A DNA stretch of 26,446 bases from Butyriboletus loyo (taxonomy: Eukaryota; Basidiomycota; Agaricomycetes; Boletales; Boletaceae): NCBI GenBank assembly GCA_038093515.1, contig JBBPSI010000299.1:1-26446 (forward strand), given 5' to 3'. Shown piece after piece: positions 9,585-20,282 of the stretch. The notes beneath the pieces are model-generated. The model was not told the origin of the DNA, did not search any database, and saw only the letters and a list, made by a program, of their open reading frames with translations. Positions within the stretch are counted from its first letter, which is position 1; each line of letters begins with the position of its first letter. Made by a program: the position numbers and the translations under genes.

Positions 9585-10163
9585 AGTTCGGGAGAGGCAA
9601 TGCGTCGCAAAAAGTTGTGGGATTACTTAAAGCAAGCAAGACGGAAGCAGCAGTCCGCACTGCGCAGCGCAACAGGAGCAATACCGCACATCAATTAGTA
9701 TAGCTCAAGAAAGAAATATGTAACGAAATGGTCGTGGAAATGTTTGAACCACAAGACATGCCTTCACTATGCCACCAAGTGCTACGCTACTTTCAGTCGT
9801 AGGACTGGTTCTTCCCTGATATCTAGCAAGTGATATTTTTCATGGTTTTGAAGGATGCAGACAAGTATAATCTCTACGTAGGTCGTCAGATTTTCTAAGT
9901 GAGATTCGAAGCAGCTGAACCCATGAAGTCTATCTCAAATGTCCTACGAGCCATGGTTGCGGTCGGCCAACCTCGGACTGCAACCAGACGCTGACAAGAT
10001 TCGTGGGAGGTTCGTCTCTTATTACGCCTAGCTAGTCTTTTGTCTCGTCTTGGTCGCTCAAGACTTCCTCGACCCCGTTCAAGCTCCCATTGACTTCTGG
10101 TTCTCGATCGAATGGATGATCAATGATCGACTCGAGATGGGCAAGAGCGGCCTGCGGGGGTGT
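9585..10163. other. Intergenic, no gene recognised
   Basis: It holds the upstream side of the minus-strand gene fragment and the 3' side of the pICln-like gene. Open frames here, such as plus 10050-10400, are antisense to the real gene or lack any codon structure. No tRNA or repeat was seen. Confidence 0.5.
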
Positions 10164-10891
10164 CTAGTATGGTGCGTAACGGTTGTTGTCGACGAAATCA
10201 CTGCGCACCCGCCCGACTTCGCTCAGCTCCTCTCCCTCCTCTCCGGTGAAAGTCTCGAATTCACCATTGTCAGTGACAAAATCACCGTCAAGCTCGGCTT
10301 CTTCCGACATCTTTGGGTCCGGATGCAAGGATGCACAGACGGACATGGCTTCAAAGATGGGTTCCACTGCAAGATTGAGGTCGCAGGGAGGCTCCACTAA
10401 AATGAGTGGGGATTGGACGCACGCGAATTAGGGTCTTGTGGCACAATCGTTAGTTCTCGCATTTCTGTCACATCTTCGGACGTCTCGTCGGGTGGAGAGC
10501 TACTGTCTGTCTCATCGAGCTGGCAGTAAATAGATGGCGTGTCGCCGCGCGATATTGCGTGAAGTGTGATTGCAGGGTACTTGACCTGGAGTCCGCGGCC
10601 GGTGGACGACATGAACACGAGCGCGCTGGACAACTTGTGAATGATGATGTGTAGGCTGAAAAAACGATCGGCGTACCTCTCGATAACATACAATGCGCCG
10701 CTGGCACCATCCTCCGGAGTAAACCCATCAAGGGGAGGATCAAGAGTTACGGAGACATTCTCTTGCTTGTGACGAAGGACGGGTGGGATGCTGCTGAAAG
10801 ATGACGGTGTCGATGCGATGATGTTTCTGTGCGCTTCCGGAGAAACGAAATCTGGGATGGTGGTGATGATGAGCGTCGACTGGGAGGACAT
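10164..10891 (-). CDS. pICln-like protein (Voldacs family; snRNP assembly chaperone)
   Basis: Three exons, 10891-10677, 10625-10423 and 10366-10164, give 206 aa. Introns of 51 bp (donor GTACGC) and 56 bp (donor GTGCGT) both end in CAG and keep the frame. The fold signature of the pICln PH-like domain is intact across the first splice: ALYVIES/ALVFMSS, then KYPAITLHAISRG and SIYCQLDE. After the second splice come EPIFEAMSVCASLHPDP and an acidic tail (GEFETFTGEEGEELSEVG). pICln binds Sm proteins and hands them to the snRNP assembly machinery together with PRMT5; yeast Lot5 is a distant relative. It is divergent from the SH3 gene across 224 bp. Start: ATG after which MSSQSTLIIT follows directly. 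Confidence 0.83.
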
Positions 10892-11115
10892 CGCACCAGT
10901 TGAACAATCAATCTTTTGTCAAGCCGTCTGATCAAGTTTATTTTTCGAGATATCGGTTGTCCCTTTCAAGTTGGAAATATTTACATAATTGATTGCTCAC
11001 GGGGTGCTGATGGACGTGCGGAATAATCGTACCGCAAGCACAGCCTTTGAAGGGAATATTTATGTCGCTGCACTGACACACTGCTCCCATCTTCCCAACG
11101 CATAGACTCTATTCA
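10892..11115. promoter_or_regulatory. Shared divergent promoter region
   Basis: These 224 bp separate the start codons of the pICln-like gene (minus) and the SH3 gene (plus), so both promoters must overlap here. The SH3 side shows only a weak TATA-like AATATTTATG near 11053. No sharp consensus element stands out. Confidence 0.5.
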
Positions 11116-11979
11116 ATGCCTGTTGCTCACGAGCTCCAAACCGCGGCCCTTCTGGGACACATTGCAGGCCAGATGCAGCTCAATGTTGCCTTTCTAGAGT
11201 CACAAAACTATCTCTCTCCTCAAGACGCGGCCACAATGAAAGACATCATCGCGCGTCTCCCAGTACAGACCCAAACCACTCTCACTACCACGACGCAAGT
11301 CAGAGTTGTCGGAAGTCCGGCTCTTGGCGGACGCGCTGTCCCCCCACCTCCAAGACAACTGGCGGCGACACCATCTGGAGATGCAACTGTACATTCCCGC
11401 GCCATTTGGGGTTACAACGAAGACGCCGCTGTATGAACTCATCTGGCTACTTCCGAGCCGCGATTGACCATTTCTCACGACACAGGAAGCAAATGATCTG
11501 ACCTTTGCTGCCGGTGAGATGGTCGAGATTGTCTCGGAGAAGAATGAGGACTGGTGGCTCGGCAGGGCACGCGGAAAGGAGGGACTCTTCCCCTCCAACT
11601 ATGTCGAGAAAGTAGAGTCTGCTGCACCAGTACCAGCACCGGCGCCGACAACAGGTAGACCATACCGTCCATTTGGAGCTGCGCTGCACGGGACCGACAT
11701 GCCGCCGCCGAACGCGGCTAATGTGAACTCAATCGGCTTGCAGCAGGCGCCAGGACAGGCTGAGAAGAAGAGCAAATATGGTGCTCTGGGTAACACGGTA
11801 ATTAGCGAGTGAACTGGCATGGTTATTTGCGCTGATCAACGTGCAGATGGCATACTCTGCTGCTGGCGGTGCCGGCTTTGGTGCTGGTGGGTTGTCTATC
11901 ACGATTTCTGGCGACATTGTTCTGAGATGGTCTGTTAGGTGCTGCAATTGGTGGGGGACTTGTGAGGGCAATATTTTGA
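11116..11979 (+). CDS. SH3-domain protein, fungal Lsb/Csh3-like
   Basis: Four exons: 11116-11430, 11486-11797, 11847-11886, 11939-11979, with introns of 55, 49 and 52 bp. The product is 235 aa. The N-terminal half is helical, followed by a proline patch (AVPPPPRQ). The SH3 domain, residues about 95-150, is split by intron 1: AIWGYNEDAA/EANDLTFAAGEMVEIV, DWWLGRARG, EGLFPSNYVEKV. All usual SH3 landmarks are present. The tail has a P/A-rich linker and a glycine-rich end (MAYSAAGGAGFGAG then GGGLVRAIF) built from two very small exons. From memory this ending is typical of the fungal family. Such proteins bind proline-rich actin-patch partners such as Las17/WASP. Without the last splices the frame would end early at VISE. 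Confidence 0.85.
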
Positions 11980-12195
11980 GAGTCGGACATTGTATTACAG
12001 CGATGACATAATACATATCACGTGGGCTGGGCACGAAGTATCATCGCCGACCCGGTCTCCAAGTCGACAGCGCATTTTACTTGTCTGCGCTGCCTTGCAT
12101 AGCCGACATCTGTCCACAGTACATACTTAGTGTCTACCTCACACCCAGCTCGCTCTCATCTTTTCATCTCCCCGTTCTCTGCGTCGAGCATCACC

Positions 12196-12572
12196 ATGTT
12201 ACTCTTGGAATCGCTGCAGGATGGATTGGATCGCATCCTGCCCAGGAGGAAGAAGGACGCTGTAGTTTCAAAGTCAAATATCGGAATTGTTAGATATCAG
12301 GACGATGTGAGGTTTTCTCCTGCCCTTTTACGCTCGATTTTGTTCTTGTTGTTGCCGCGTTGCAGTCTGGTTGCAAGGTCGTCGCAGTCCGTCTTAATCT
12401 CGACGTCCTTTCCAACTTTGTTTACGTAATTCCTCCCTCTCTCCTGCTCTCTGCAGATGCATGTATGGACCAGTCTGGCACGCTGGTCTTTCTCCTCTTC
12501 GTCCCCCTGTTATGGGTCATATGGCTTGCGGTCATTTTGTTCCCCATACCCCTCCCTTTGCAAGCCTATTGA
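12196..12572 (+). CDS. Possible small tail-anchored protein or leader ORF (105 aa)
   Basis: ATG 12196 opens 37 codons (MLLLESLQDGLDRIL). A GTGAGG...TTGCAG intron (12307-12365, 59 bp) follows, then 68 codons ending in a hydrophobic segment (SGTLVFLLFVPLLWVIW) and a TGA at 12570. Splicing is in frame. It lies just 22 bp before the MARVEL-like start, so it may instead be 5' leader of that gene: other acceptors (CTGCAG 12456, TTGCAG 12594) sit in the same stretch. No family is recognised. Confidence 0.3.
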
Positions 12573-12594
12573 CGCGATTTACCGACCTTTGCAG

Positions 12595-13806
12595 ATGATA
12601 ATATCCAAACCCGCCATCATCTTCCATACCTCACAAGCTTTCTTCAACTTCCTCGCTATGGCTTGTTTCGCCAGCGTTGCTAGTTTCCAAGCAAAATGGG
12701 GCGTTGGCCCTTGTGAGTACACTCCACTTTTCCACCTGTTGGTGGCTGACTTTTTCTCTCGCCCGTAGCTGGCCTGACCGGATTCGCTCTATTTGTATCC
12801 GTGTCTGGCATTTTCCTCTCTACTTTTTTAATGCTTATCCCTGTGGTTTACGAAAAGTACGATAAATTTGCCCGCCTTGCACGAGCCCTCCAGGAGGTAC
12901 GCGTTGGGTTTATTCTCACGGGTACAGGCTGCACATTCAGTCTTCTCATTGCGTGCGTTATCTTTCACTCCGCCCTCATATCTCCGTTCCTCATGTATCA
13001 CACCTTACCTTTAGGTTCGTGACGACCATATCAGCATGGACGGAAGCTGGGTGCAAAGATGCCAGCAATGATCCCCATGCATCGCTTGGCAATGACTTCG
13101 TCAACGGCTTGCCCTCATGGTGCAGCACGAAGAAAGCGGGGTGCATATTCTTCTGGCTGACTTTTGGTAATGCATTACTACCCATGCTTCAATGTTCCAC
13201 TGATTCATGTACGATTTAGGCTTCTGGCTTGCATCGCTCGTCCTTCTCATCGTAGATTGGCGATCGGGTAACCTAACTACACGTCCATTAGACCCGCCGT
13301 TTACTCGCCCTGATATTGAAGAAGTCGAGGAAGAAGACGAGGCACCTGAGACGACGGCGTATCAACCTGTCGGATCTGCGGTACCACCTCCCTCCCAGAT
13401 CAGCCAAACAATCACTACTCTTCCACCAACTGCCACCGCTCCTCAACGATCCACCCACGACGATTCTGACGTTGCTAGCTCACCCTTTTCTGACTCCAAC
13501 CGCTGGTCTGCAATCAACACGACTACGACTGTGCCGAGCAGTGCACCGCGAAACAGCGGATATGCGACACCTCCCGCAGCCGCGTCCCGCCTATCTCTGG
13601 ACGCGTATGGCGCGTTCTCAGACCCTGCACCGTCAGGGTTTGGTGGCGTGTCGAGTTCGTTTGCGCCATCATCTACTGGAGACCCAAACGCGCCACGAAT
13701 TAGTCGGACGATGCAATATGCAGATCCATATGCAGTTGTACGGGCATCTTTGGCCGCGAGTGGACACGCTCCACCACCGAGTTATGAATCATATTCGGGA
13801 TATTGA
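12595..13806 (+). CDS. Four-TM MARVEL/Sur7-like membrane protein
   Basis: Exons 12595-12712, 12769-12952, 13015-13166 and 13220-13806, with introns of 56, 62 and 53 bp, give 346 aa. Four hydrophobic helices: residues about 8-30 (IIFHTSQAFFNFLAMACF), 41-67 (FALFVSVSGIFLSTF), 84-108 (VGFILTGTGCTF) and 142-164 (CIFFWLTFGFWLASLVL). The loop before TM4 has cysteines 114 and 137. The splices all fall inside or next to membrane segments, which confirms the model. The C-terminal half is a cytosolic tail rich in Ser, Pro and Thr with PPPS and PPSYES motifs. This architecture suits a plasma-membrane domain organiser. The ATG directly follows a TTGCAG, so an upstream 5' exon is possible. Confidence 0.75.
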
Positions 13807-14064
13807 TGAGAGTTGCGTCTTGTTGTCTGTTTTGATGTTGGACAATTTCCCTTGTACGCACGATCTTACCGTTGCTTTCCTTAACCTTCACGTTTAAGAT
13901 AATTAAGGATACCGTTGTTGACGACATTTCATGTGCGGAACCCCACATGGTTTAAATTATATTATTGCGTAGATGTACTTTCGACACCGTGTGACCATGT
14001 TGATGTTGACTGTCTCACGTTTGACACTTGTTCGGGCTGGTACTTGTGTCTTGACTGGATACAC
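13807..14064. other. Intergenic between the MARVEL-like gene and the 923-aa protein gene
   Basis: 258 bp with the 3' end of one gene and the promoter of the next. Neither a clear TATA box nor a terminator motif was recognised. Confidence 0.5.
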
Positions 14065-17062
14065 ATGGCTCACCCTATGCGGCATCGACGCATACCCGAC
14101 GACTCAAAGTCCATACCATCTGGTGGCCTTCTCTCGCATGTTTTCAGCTTTGTCTCCAGAGAAATCGAGTCCTTCGTTCTCAATGCCACGGGTTCAGTCA
14201 GTCATGTCCTATCCGAATTCCTTCGATGCTGATCGCGGTATTCTCAGGGAAATCAACCTGTATCGACCGGGCACGTCAAGAGTTCAGGAAGGAGGCGCGG
14301 TAGAAGCTTGGAGAGAAATATGAGCGAAGATGACGTGAGGTATAGGTCGAGGATTCAACAGCGTGACCGAGAACGCGAGAGACGTTTCAAGCCCGAACTA
14401 TCTCGTCCAAAACCACGCTCCAAATCGACAAACTCTACGAGAAAATCCCGTCGTAACCATTTACGACCAACATACATCGATGACGACGACCGAGGTAGGG
14501 TTGTTTTTTGCGTACTGTGTATTTTTACAGCGTTGTTGAGCTGGCGTGTGTAGTACTCTCGGCCAGTGATCGGGAGCGCTCAAAATCTCCTACGCCTCGA
14601 CCACCGCCCATGTTTCCAGTGCCTCCGTCACCAACGTTGAAGAAACAACCGTCATTCACCATGCCTGGCTCTCTCTTTCCTCGCTCTCCTTCACTTGTGC
14701 CGGACCAACCAAACGGTTATCAATGCATGCAAGCGGCCTCGGATGTTCCAGTTTCTGTTCAACCATTTCGCCCTCCGTATGCGAATGACTCAGGCGACGC
14801 CGAAGCTGGTCCATCATGGACACACTCGTCTACAATCCCCAGGGCAGACTCTGCAGGCCCTCATCAACCTTCTTCCCTTGACCAATTCGTTTCCCCTTGG
14901 CGTGTGCGTTCCGTAGCTTCAGTCAAGGATGCGGTACAACGGTATAATGCAACAGATGGCGCCGAGGCGGATTTTTCTCTCATGCTGCCTAGCCCTCATG
15001 CGTCTCCGGTTAAGCCTATCTCCAAGGCTCAGTCTGTCGACGAGGCGTCTCCGCACCGCCCAAGTTCGAGCTCTGCTCCCCTGCTCTCGTCCAGTAAAGG
15101 CAAAGAACGAGCGCGAGACAGTGGGAATGATGACGATTTGTATTATATTGTCTGTGGAAGCTCAGAGCATGATGGTGTACATGCCAAGGAACGTGAGTTG
15201 GACGCCGCGCTGGAAGAGCAGCGCGAACACGAGAGACGCTTGAGCGGGGACCAGAGTAGGCGGGCTTCGGTTGAACGCGAGCGAGATAAACGGCGGATCA
15301 GAGCCCTCGAGGAAGAGGTTAGACGGTTGAAGGAAGAGGTGTGCAGATTTTTTGCTTGTATCCTTTCCCGGTCACGTCGGACTCAACGTCTTGATAGCTC
15401 TCCAGAAGCCAAGTCCGGTCTTCTCCTCCCTCCCTTGGCCCGCTTCCACCACCACCACCACCACCACCGCCGCCGCCCCTGCCGCTGCGCATTGACACGA
15501 CGCCTTGTACTCCTACTACCATATTTGCAAGCGCTCGCGCCTCTTTGCGTCATGCGATGACACCCGTCGAAGCGCCCATCAACAATCCTGCGCTTAACAG
15601 GACCAAGAGACAGGGCCAGCCCACCGTGAACGTTCCATCTGAGAAAATGGCTGCGTTCTTGCACGAGATCAAGACTGTCAAGTTAAAGAGAGTCGGTTCT
15701 AGTGAGAATACGATGGGGGGTGATGGTGCAGCTGGACCGTCAGGTCTTAGTAAGAGCGTCAGCGCAACGACGAGTTCCGCGTCAACGGGTCCTTCCAAAC
15801 TCAGTGCCAAGGAGTTGTTACGTCGGCGTTCATTGGCAAGCCTTCGTGTACCGATTGGTTCTTCTCTGGCTGCACCCGTGCCACCATCCGCGTTGGCAAT
15901 ACCGAAGGAATCAGAAGTTCGGGTAGGGCAGAAGCGGAAGGCGGATGCACTGGGCATGGATGAGGTGACGAGCGTACCGCGTATGTTGCATTTCGGTATC
16001 CTGAATGTCGAATTTCCTCTGATCAATATGCACACAGCAAAGCGCCGGATGAGATATCCATCTCTCCAATCTCCTTCTGGAATAGTCCAGCAGACTGCTG
16101 CGTTGTCATCAGAACTATCGACGCTATCCGGTCTTTCCCTTCCGCCTCACTCACAGTCGATCAATGAAACTGATGTGGCTACTCCTTCGCTCTGTTCAGA
16201 CAATGACCGAGACGAGAACAGCATTGAGGACCGAGTCCCGTCCACTCCCCCTGGACCTCAAGCCACGACTGTCATCCAAAAAGCTTTCAAGACAGACGCT
16301 CACGAAGAGCAGGTGGAAGTCATTGATGTCGATATGGAAGAACATTCACAGCTAGCACCCCGAACCATCAGTCCTAGTTCCATCCCTCGCCGCACCTCTG
16401 ATCTATTCAGAAAGCGTCCTCCTACATCCCCAATCCCCATACCTACTCCTCGTAGACCCTCGGCGCCTGCACGTACCAAGCGAGGAGCGACTCCAAAGCC
16501 GAAGTCAATCCCGTCTCTGGGATCGGATGTAGACGAGGAGGACGAGGCACCCTCTCAATCCGCACCCGTTCCATTTCTCTCACTCATCCCTGTCTCTAAA
16601 CCGAAACCAACCAAATCGAAATCGAAACCTACCTTGGCAGGGAAAGGCCGCCCACGAGCTGCGATGCGACAACAAAACGGTCGCCCCTTCACTTCGTCAG
16701 GTTCGGGATCAAATTCGCAGGACAAACGCAAGAAAGCTCACAAACGGCGTCAAACGCTTGACGAAGAAATACGCACTGCAGAAGCTTGTTCGTCGGACAT
16801 TGATCAATGCAACGACGAGCTGGATCCGGAAGAGAAGGAAGAGGATGTATTTATTGCCACGGGGACGAAGAGTAAGCGGAGTGGTTTTCTTGCGCACGGT
16901 GGAGGTGGGGGTGCCCCAGTGTTTATGGGTGTTGGCTATGTGCTGGGCGCGGCACCGGATAGCGCGGACGAGGAGGGCGAGGACATAGAAACACAACCCC
17001 GGAGGCCGTCCAAGTCAGCAAGCCAGCCTTCTCTCATTCCGCGACCGAAATCCAAAACGTGA
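14065..17062 (+). CDS. Large disordered protein with a coiled coil, likely nuclear, unknown function
   Basis: Model of five exons: 14065-14196, 14248-14494, 14554-15338, 15398-15980, 16038-17062; 923 aa. Introns are 51, 59, 59 and 57 bp. The last is a multiple of three, so its removal is probable, not proven. The N terminus has the one ordered-looking stretch, GGLLSHVFSFVSREIESFVL. Then come an arginine-rich part (QQRDRERERRFK), a Ser/Pro-rich part, a charged coiled coil at about 335-388 (RDKRRIRALEEEVRRLKEE), a run of 11 prolines near residue 405, and basic clusters such as KKAHKRRQTLDEE near residue 815 that could be nuclear signals. It ends in low-complexity SKSASQPSLIPRPKSKT. I do not recognise the family. 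The polyproline is encoded by a (CCA)n/(CCG)n tract at 15446-15478. Confidence 0.7.
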
Positions 17063-17323
17063 TAGATAAGTTCTTAAGACGATACCTTTTACTATCCAGT
17101 ACCGTAGTTGATTTGTCATTTTGCTATTTATCTGTATTTCTGTATGTATTGTTGTTCTTGCATATTGTTTCCACCCTTCGATCCCTGGTTGAATTACTGG
17201 CATACTGCCAGGAATAGTAGGATGTCGACTTGTTCGGCCGAACTTGAACGGGGTCAAGTTATCACGCTGCAAAATTGAACATTTTGAAACCCACACCCTG
17301 CATAACTGACACCATCGATAATC
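17063..17323. other. Intergenic before the Nudix gene
   Basis: 261 bp, tandem orientation of the two genes. No element was recognised. Confidence 0.5.
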
Positions 17324-18394
17324 ATGGAACTGCAAGCCCTCTCCAAGAGAACTAGATGTAGTGTCGAGCGACTCCGTACACATGGCATTCTTTGCCAGCG
17401 ACCAGACTTGCAAGTACTCTGTAGATCCAGACATCGGACGCAGCGAACTCACCGAACATCCCAATCCGCAGGTCAAGTATCTCGAGAAACAAACTAGCCG
17501 CCGTGTTAGTTCTGCTGTACGAGAAGGAAGGCGAACTCCGAGTCCTCCTCACTACACGTTCCAAACTTCTTCGTGCTCACCCGGGACAGACCGCATTACC
17601 AGGCGGCAAAGCAGACGAGACCGACGCAGATCTCGTCCATACAGCTGTAAGGATATCTCCGCCCAGCCTCCCTTGCTGTTATTTTGTCTTTCTCGTTCTA
17701 GCCCAAATATGGCTTGACTCTTCGTTGTTGGACAGTTTAGAGAGGCTCAGGAGGAGGTCGGACTTGCTATAGGATCGCCTGATGTCCATACTCTCTGTAC
17801 CCTCCAACCGTTTCTTTCTCACTCACAACTCATCGTCACGCCGGTCGTTGCACTCCTTACGAATCCTGCCCTCCTCTGTGCATTGAGGCCCTGCGTCGGA
17901 GAGGTGGATCATATCTTCAACCACCCACTGGAGGCCATTCTCGACCCTTCCCTCTCCGAGAAAGAGCCATTGGTGCCGAGTGGTAGCGAACACTGGCCCT
18001 ACCCAGAGGAGTTTCACGTGAGTGTCATTTCTCTCGTCTGGGAATGAGGTTGCATTTTTCTTTTCCCCCCTCTTCTTTGTGACGACAGAACGCAAACGAT
18101 CAGATAATCAAGATCGACGAGACAGAGAGTGTGCTATATCGCTACCATCGTCTCCGTTCTTGTGCTTCTCCCGTCAAGGGCTTGACGGCCGATATCCTCG
18201 TGAGAGAAACATCAATGTGGTTATTCGTACTGACGTTCACGTTATAGATTTGTATTGCGAGCATAGTCTATGATAAGACGACGACGTATGAACGTCATCC
18301 TCCCGGGAGGGGCGTTTCGTATTTACTCGATCTTCGAATGAAGCAATATCGAACCCTCGAAGGACATAGAGCGAATAGTGTATCAATCAATTAA
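17324..18394 (+). CDS. Nudix hydrolase, CoA diphosphatase type (Pcd1/NUDT7-like)
   Basis: Exons 17324-17375, 17444-17646, 17736-18017, 18089-18199 and 18248-18394 give 264 aa. The CoA-Nudix signature LLTTRSKLLRAHPGQTALPGG precedes the Nudix box, residues about 71-95, which reads GGKADETDADLVHTA across an 89-bp intron into FREAQEEVGL. The catalytic R-E-x2-E-E-x-G is complete. The C-terminal part has PVKGLTADIL, split from ICIASIVYDKTTTYERHPPG by a 48-bp intron, as in the family. The enzyme cleaves CoA and its derivatives to phosphopantetheine and 3',5'-ADP, often in peroxisomes; no clear C-terminal peroxisomal signal is visible. The first intron (17376-17443) is the weakest part of the model. 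Confidence 0.82.
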
Positions 18395-18640
18395 TTTGCA
18401 TCTCTCGCTCTGCTGCAGAAGTTCGAGGACTCGAATCTTGTTCATACCTTTGAATACTATGTGGCCGTCGGGGGCGGGCTTTTGATGTCTGATCCCCAGT
18501 CAAGATACCTGAATCCCGTTCCAATGCGGCAGATTCGGCAGATTCGTCATAGCAAGGGGGTGTGGCGAGCCGAGAAGTTGACGAGGGGTTGCCTGTCGGA
18601 GCCTGGAATCTCGACCCAGAAGGGTACACACCCAAATTAG
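18387..18640 (-). pseudogene. C-terminal tail of an unknown minus-strand gene
   Basis: A minus-strand frame running from about 18640 to a TGA at 18389-18387 reads NLGVYPSGSRFQAP, RLATPPCYDESAES, EREMQIN. It has the composition of a disordered C terminus and no domain. Upstream, towards higher coordinates, it meets the copia-derived inverted repeat, so the rest of the gene appears displaced. Its stop overlaps the last codons of the convergent Nudix gene by 8 bp. Confidence 0.35.
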
Positions 18641-18720
18641 GGTTCCAGAAAACTAACGATTGATGGAAATCATGAAAGGAATAACTTAATCATAACCTGT
18701 CAAATTGTACGCCACATATT

Positions 18721-19170
18721 ATGACTACTACGCCATCACTGCTGTCAGTGCTGCCACTGGCTATTCTGCCTCCACCCCCTATCACACCAACATCACGCAC
18801 CCAAGGCGCAATCACTCCAGCCACTAGCCAAACCATGGTACTGACTCCAAATAATTTTGGTCATGCCTTGTCATCTTCGAAAATTGAGAAGTTGAAAGAA
18901 GGTAATTGGCTTGCATGGGAGATGCGTATGACTGCTGTCCTAAAAAGGAAAGGGGTATATGGCATTGTTGCTGGAACTGAACCACAGCTGAATGATCATG
19001 TTGCCGCAGCTGAATGGGGCAACAGGGATATGCTTGCTCAAGAATATATACTCCTAGCAGTGAAAGATGATCAAATCAGACATGTCTGCGGATGTGCAAC
19101 TTCTGTGCAAATGTGGAACACCTTTCGTGTCATTCATGAGCCAAGAGGAACTCAATCCTCCTGCTTCTGA
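18721..19170 (+). pseudogene. Copia gag fragment, left arm (UBN2-like)
   Basis: 149 codons: MTTTPSLLSVLP, then SKIEKLKEGNWLAWEMRM, RKGVYGIVAGTEPQ, EYILLAVKDDQIRH, ATSVQMWNTFRVIHE. The N-x-x-x-W-x-x-x-M pattern and the spaced IKD/QMW segments are those of copia gag (UBN2/DUF4219 group). The frame stops where the arm turns back. CCHC knuckle and pol are missing. Confidence 0.75.
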
Positions 19171-19237
19171 TTTCCCATGCGAGATTGCTCAGAAAACACT
19201 TCGCTATCTCTACATCTGAGCAATCTCACACAGGAAA

Positions 19238-19687
19238 TCAGGAGCAGGAGGATTGAGTTCCTCTTGGCTCATGAATGACACGAAAGGTGTTCCACATTTG
19301 CACAGAAGTTGCACATCCGCAGACATGTCTGATTTGATTATCTTTCATTGCTAGGAGTATATATTCTTGAGCAAGCATATCCCTGTTGCCCCATTCAGCT
19401 GCGGCAACATGATCATTCAGCTGTGGTTCAGTTCCAGCAACAATGCCATATACCCCTTTCCTTTTTAGGACAGCAGTCATACGCATCTCCCATGCAAGCC
19501 AATTACCTTCTTTCAACTTCTCAATTTTCGAAGATGACAAGGCATGACCAAAATTATTTGGAGTCAGTACCATGGTTTGGCTAGTGGCTGGAGTGATTGC
19601 GCCTTGGGTGCATGATGTTGGTGTGATAGGGGGTGGAGGCGGAATAGCCAGTGGCAGCACTGACAGCAGTGATGGCATAGTAGTCAT
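19238..19687 (-). pseudogene. Copia gag fragment, right arm (UBN2-like)
   Basis: The mirror copy of 18721-19170, starting MTTMPSLLSVLP at 19687 and ending TQSSCS. Both arms stay open, so either the duplication is recent or the arms are corrected against each other. The open frame extends upstream to 19777, but that part lies outside the repeat. Confidence 0.75.
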
Positions 19688-19743
19688 AATATGTGGCATA
19701 CAATTTGAAAGACATAAGTTACTATAATCGAGAAAATACACAC

Positions 19744-19762
19744 GCTGTGCCCCGGGCACAGC
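19744..19762. repeat. 19-nt perfect palindrome
   Basis: GCTGTGCCCCGGGCACAGC: two 9-nt arms around one central base. It lies just outside the right arm of the gag inverted repeat. Its role is unknown. Confidence 0.5.
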
Positions 19763-19785
19763 ATGTAAACGCGTCAAAGGATCAC

Positions 19786-20240
19786 TCGCGGGGAACCCCG
19801 GATTCGAGTCGCAGCTGCTGAGTCAGCATCCGAAAAAGGAAGCGGGACGCGGTGGGCCCAACGCGCGGTCCGACGTTCGACATGCCAGTGGGACGCCTGA
19901 AAGCGAAGCGACGTCCGTCGCCGACTGGAAACGATGCGGTGCGATACGACGCGCGAGGGCCCGCGCACGGTCCGACGTTCGACATCCCGGCGGGACACTT
20001 GCCGGAAGCAAAGTAATGTCCGTCGCCAACGACTCCCCGCTGCTGCCGCCGTGGTCGAGTCCTGGGGCCTGGGCCACTGGCACGATCGGGGGAGAGGGCG
20101 CGAGAGTCGTCTGGTGGCCAGAGATGGATCGGCAGTTCCATATGGCGTGCGAGGATGCATGCACTGGTCTGATGTTCAACTTGAATTCAACGTGCGGGAC
20201 GACTCCTCGATTGAAATGGTCTGAAAGTTGAGCCCATGTA
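19786..20240. other. GC-rich block with an internal duplicated segment
   Basis: A block of about 68 bp beginning GGTCCGACGTTCGACAT occurs twice, near 19867-19935 and 19974-20040, with period about 107 bp and several differences. Long open frames on the minus strand (to 140 codons) exist, but they carry no recognisable motif and are probably a result of high GC. A gene cannot be excluded. Confidence 0.4.
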
Positions 20241-20282
20241 GTCACATTTTCCTATGCAGATGGCCACCCTGGGTTGACAATG

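Larger units (their letters stand above)
18682..19721. repeat. Large inverted repeat of copia gag sequence, 23-nt loop
   Basis: Left arm about 18682-19192, right arm about 19216-19721, separated only by 19193-19215. The arms are nearly identical: the two proteins differ at about a handful of residues over 150. Each arm encodes the same copia gag N-terminal part. A transcript of the locus from either side would fold into a hairpin of about 500 bp. No LTR or target duplication was recognised at its outer edges. Confidence 0.88.

Noticed and set aside
10050..10400. 116-codon plus-strand frame
   Set aside because: It is antisense to exon 3 of the pICln-like gene and shows no domain; the minus-strand splice model explains the stretch.
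13316..13897. 193-codon frame overlapping the MARVEL-like tail
   Set aside because: It is an out-of-frame shadow of exon 4; the membrane-protein frame continues from upstream exons.
15319..15522. Minus-strand glycine-rich frame
   Set aside because: It is the reverse reading of the polyproline-encoding tract in the 923-aa protein gene.
19786..19815. tRNA-like segment (CCCCGGATTCGAGTC)
   Set aside because: The bases around TTCGA do not form a T-arm stem and no acceptor or anticodon arm could be drawn.
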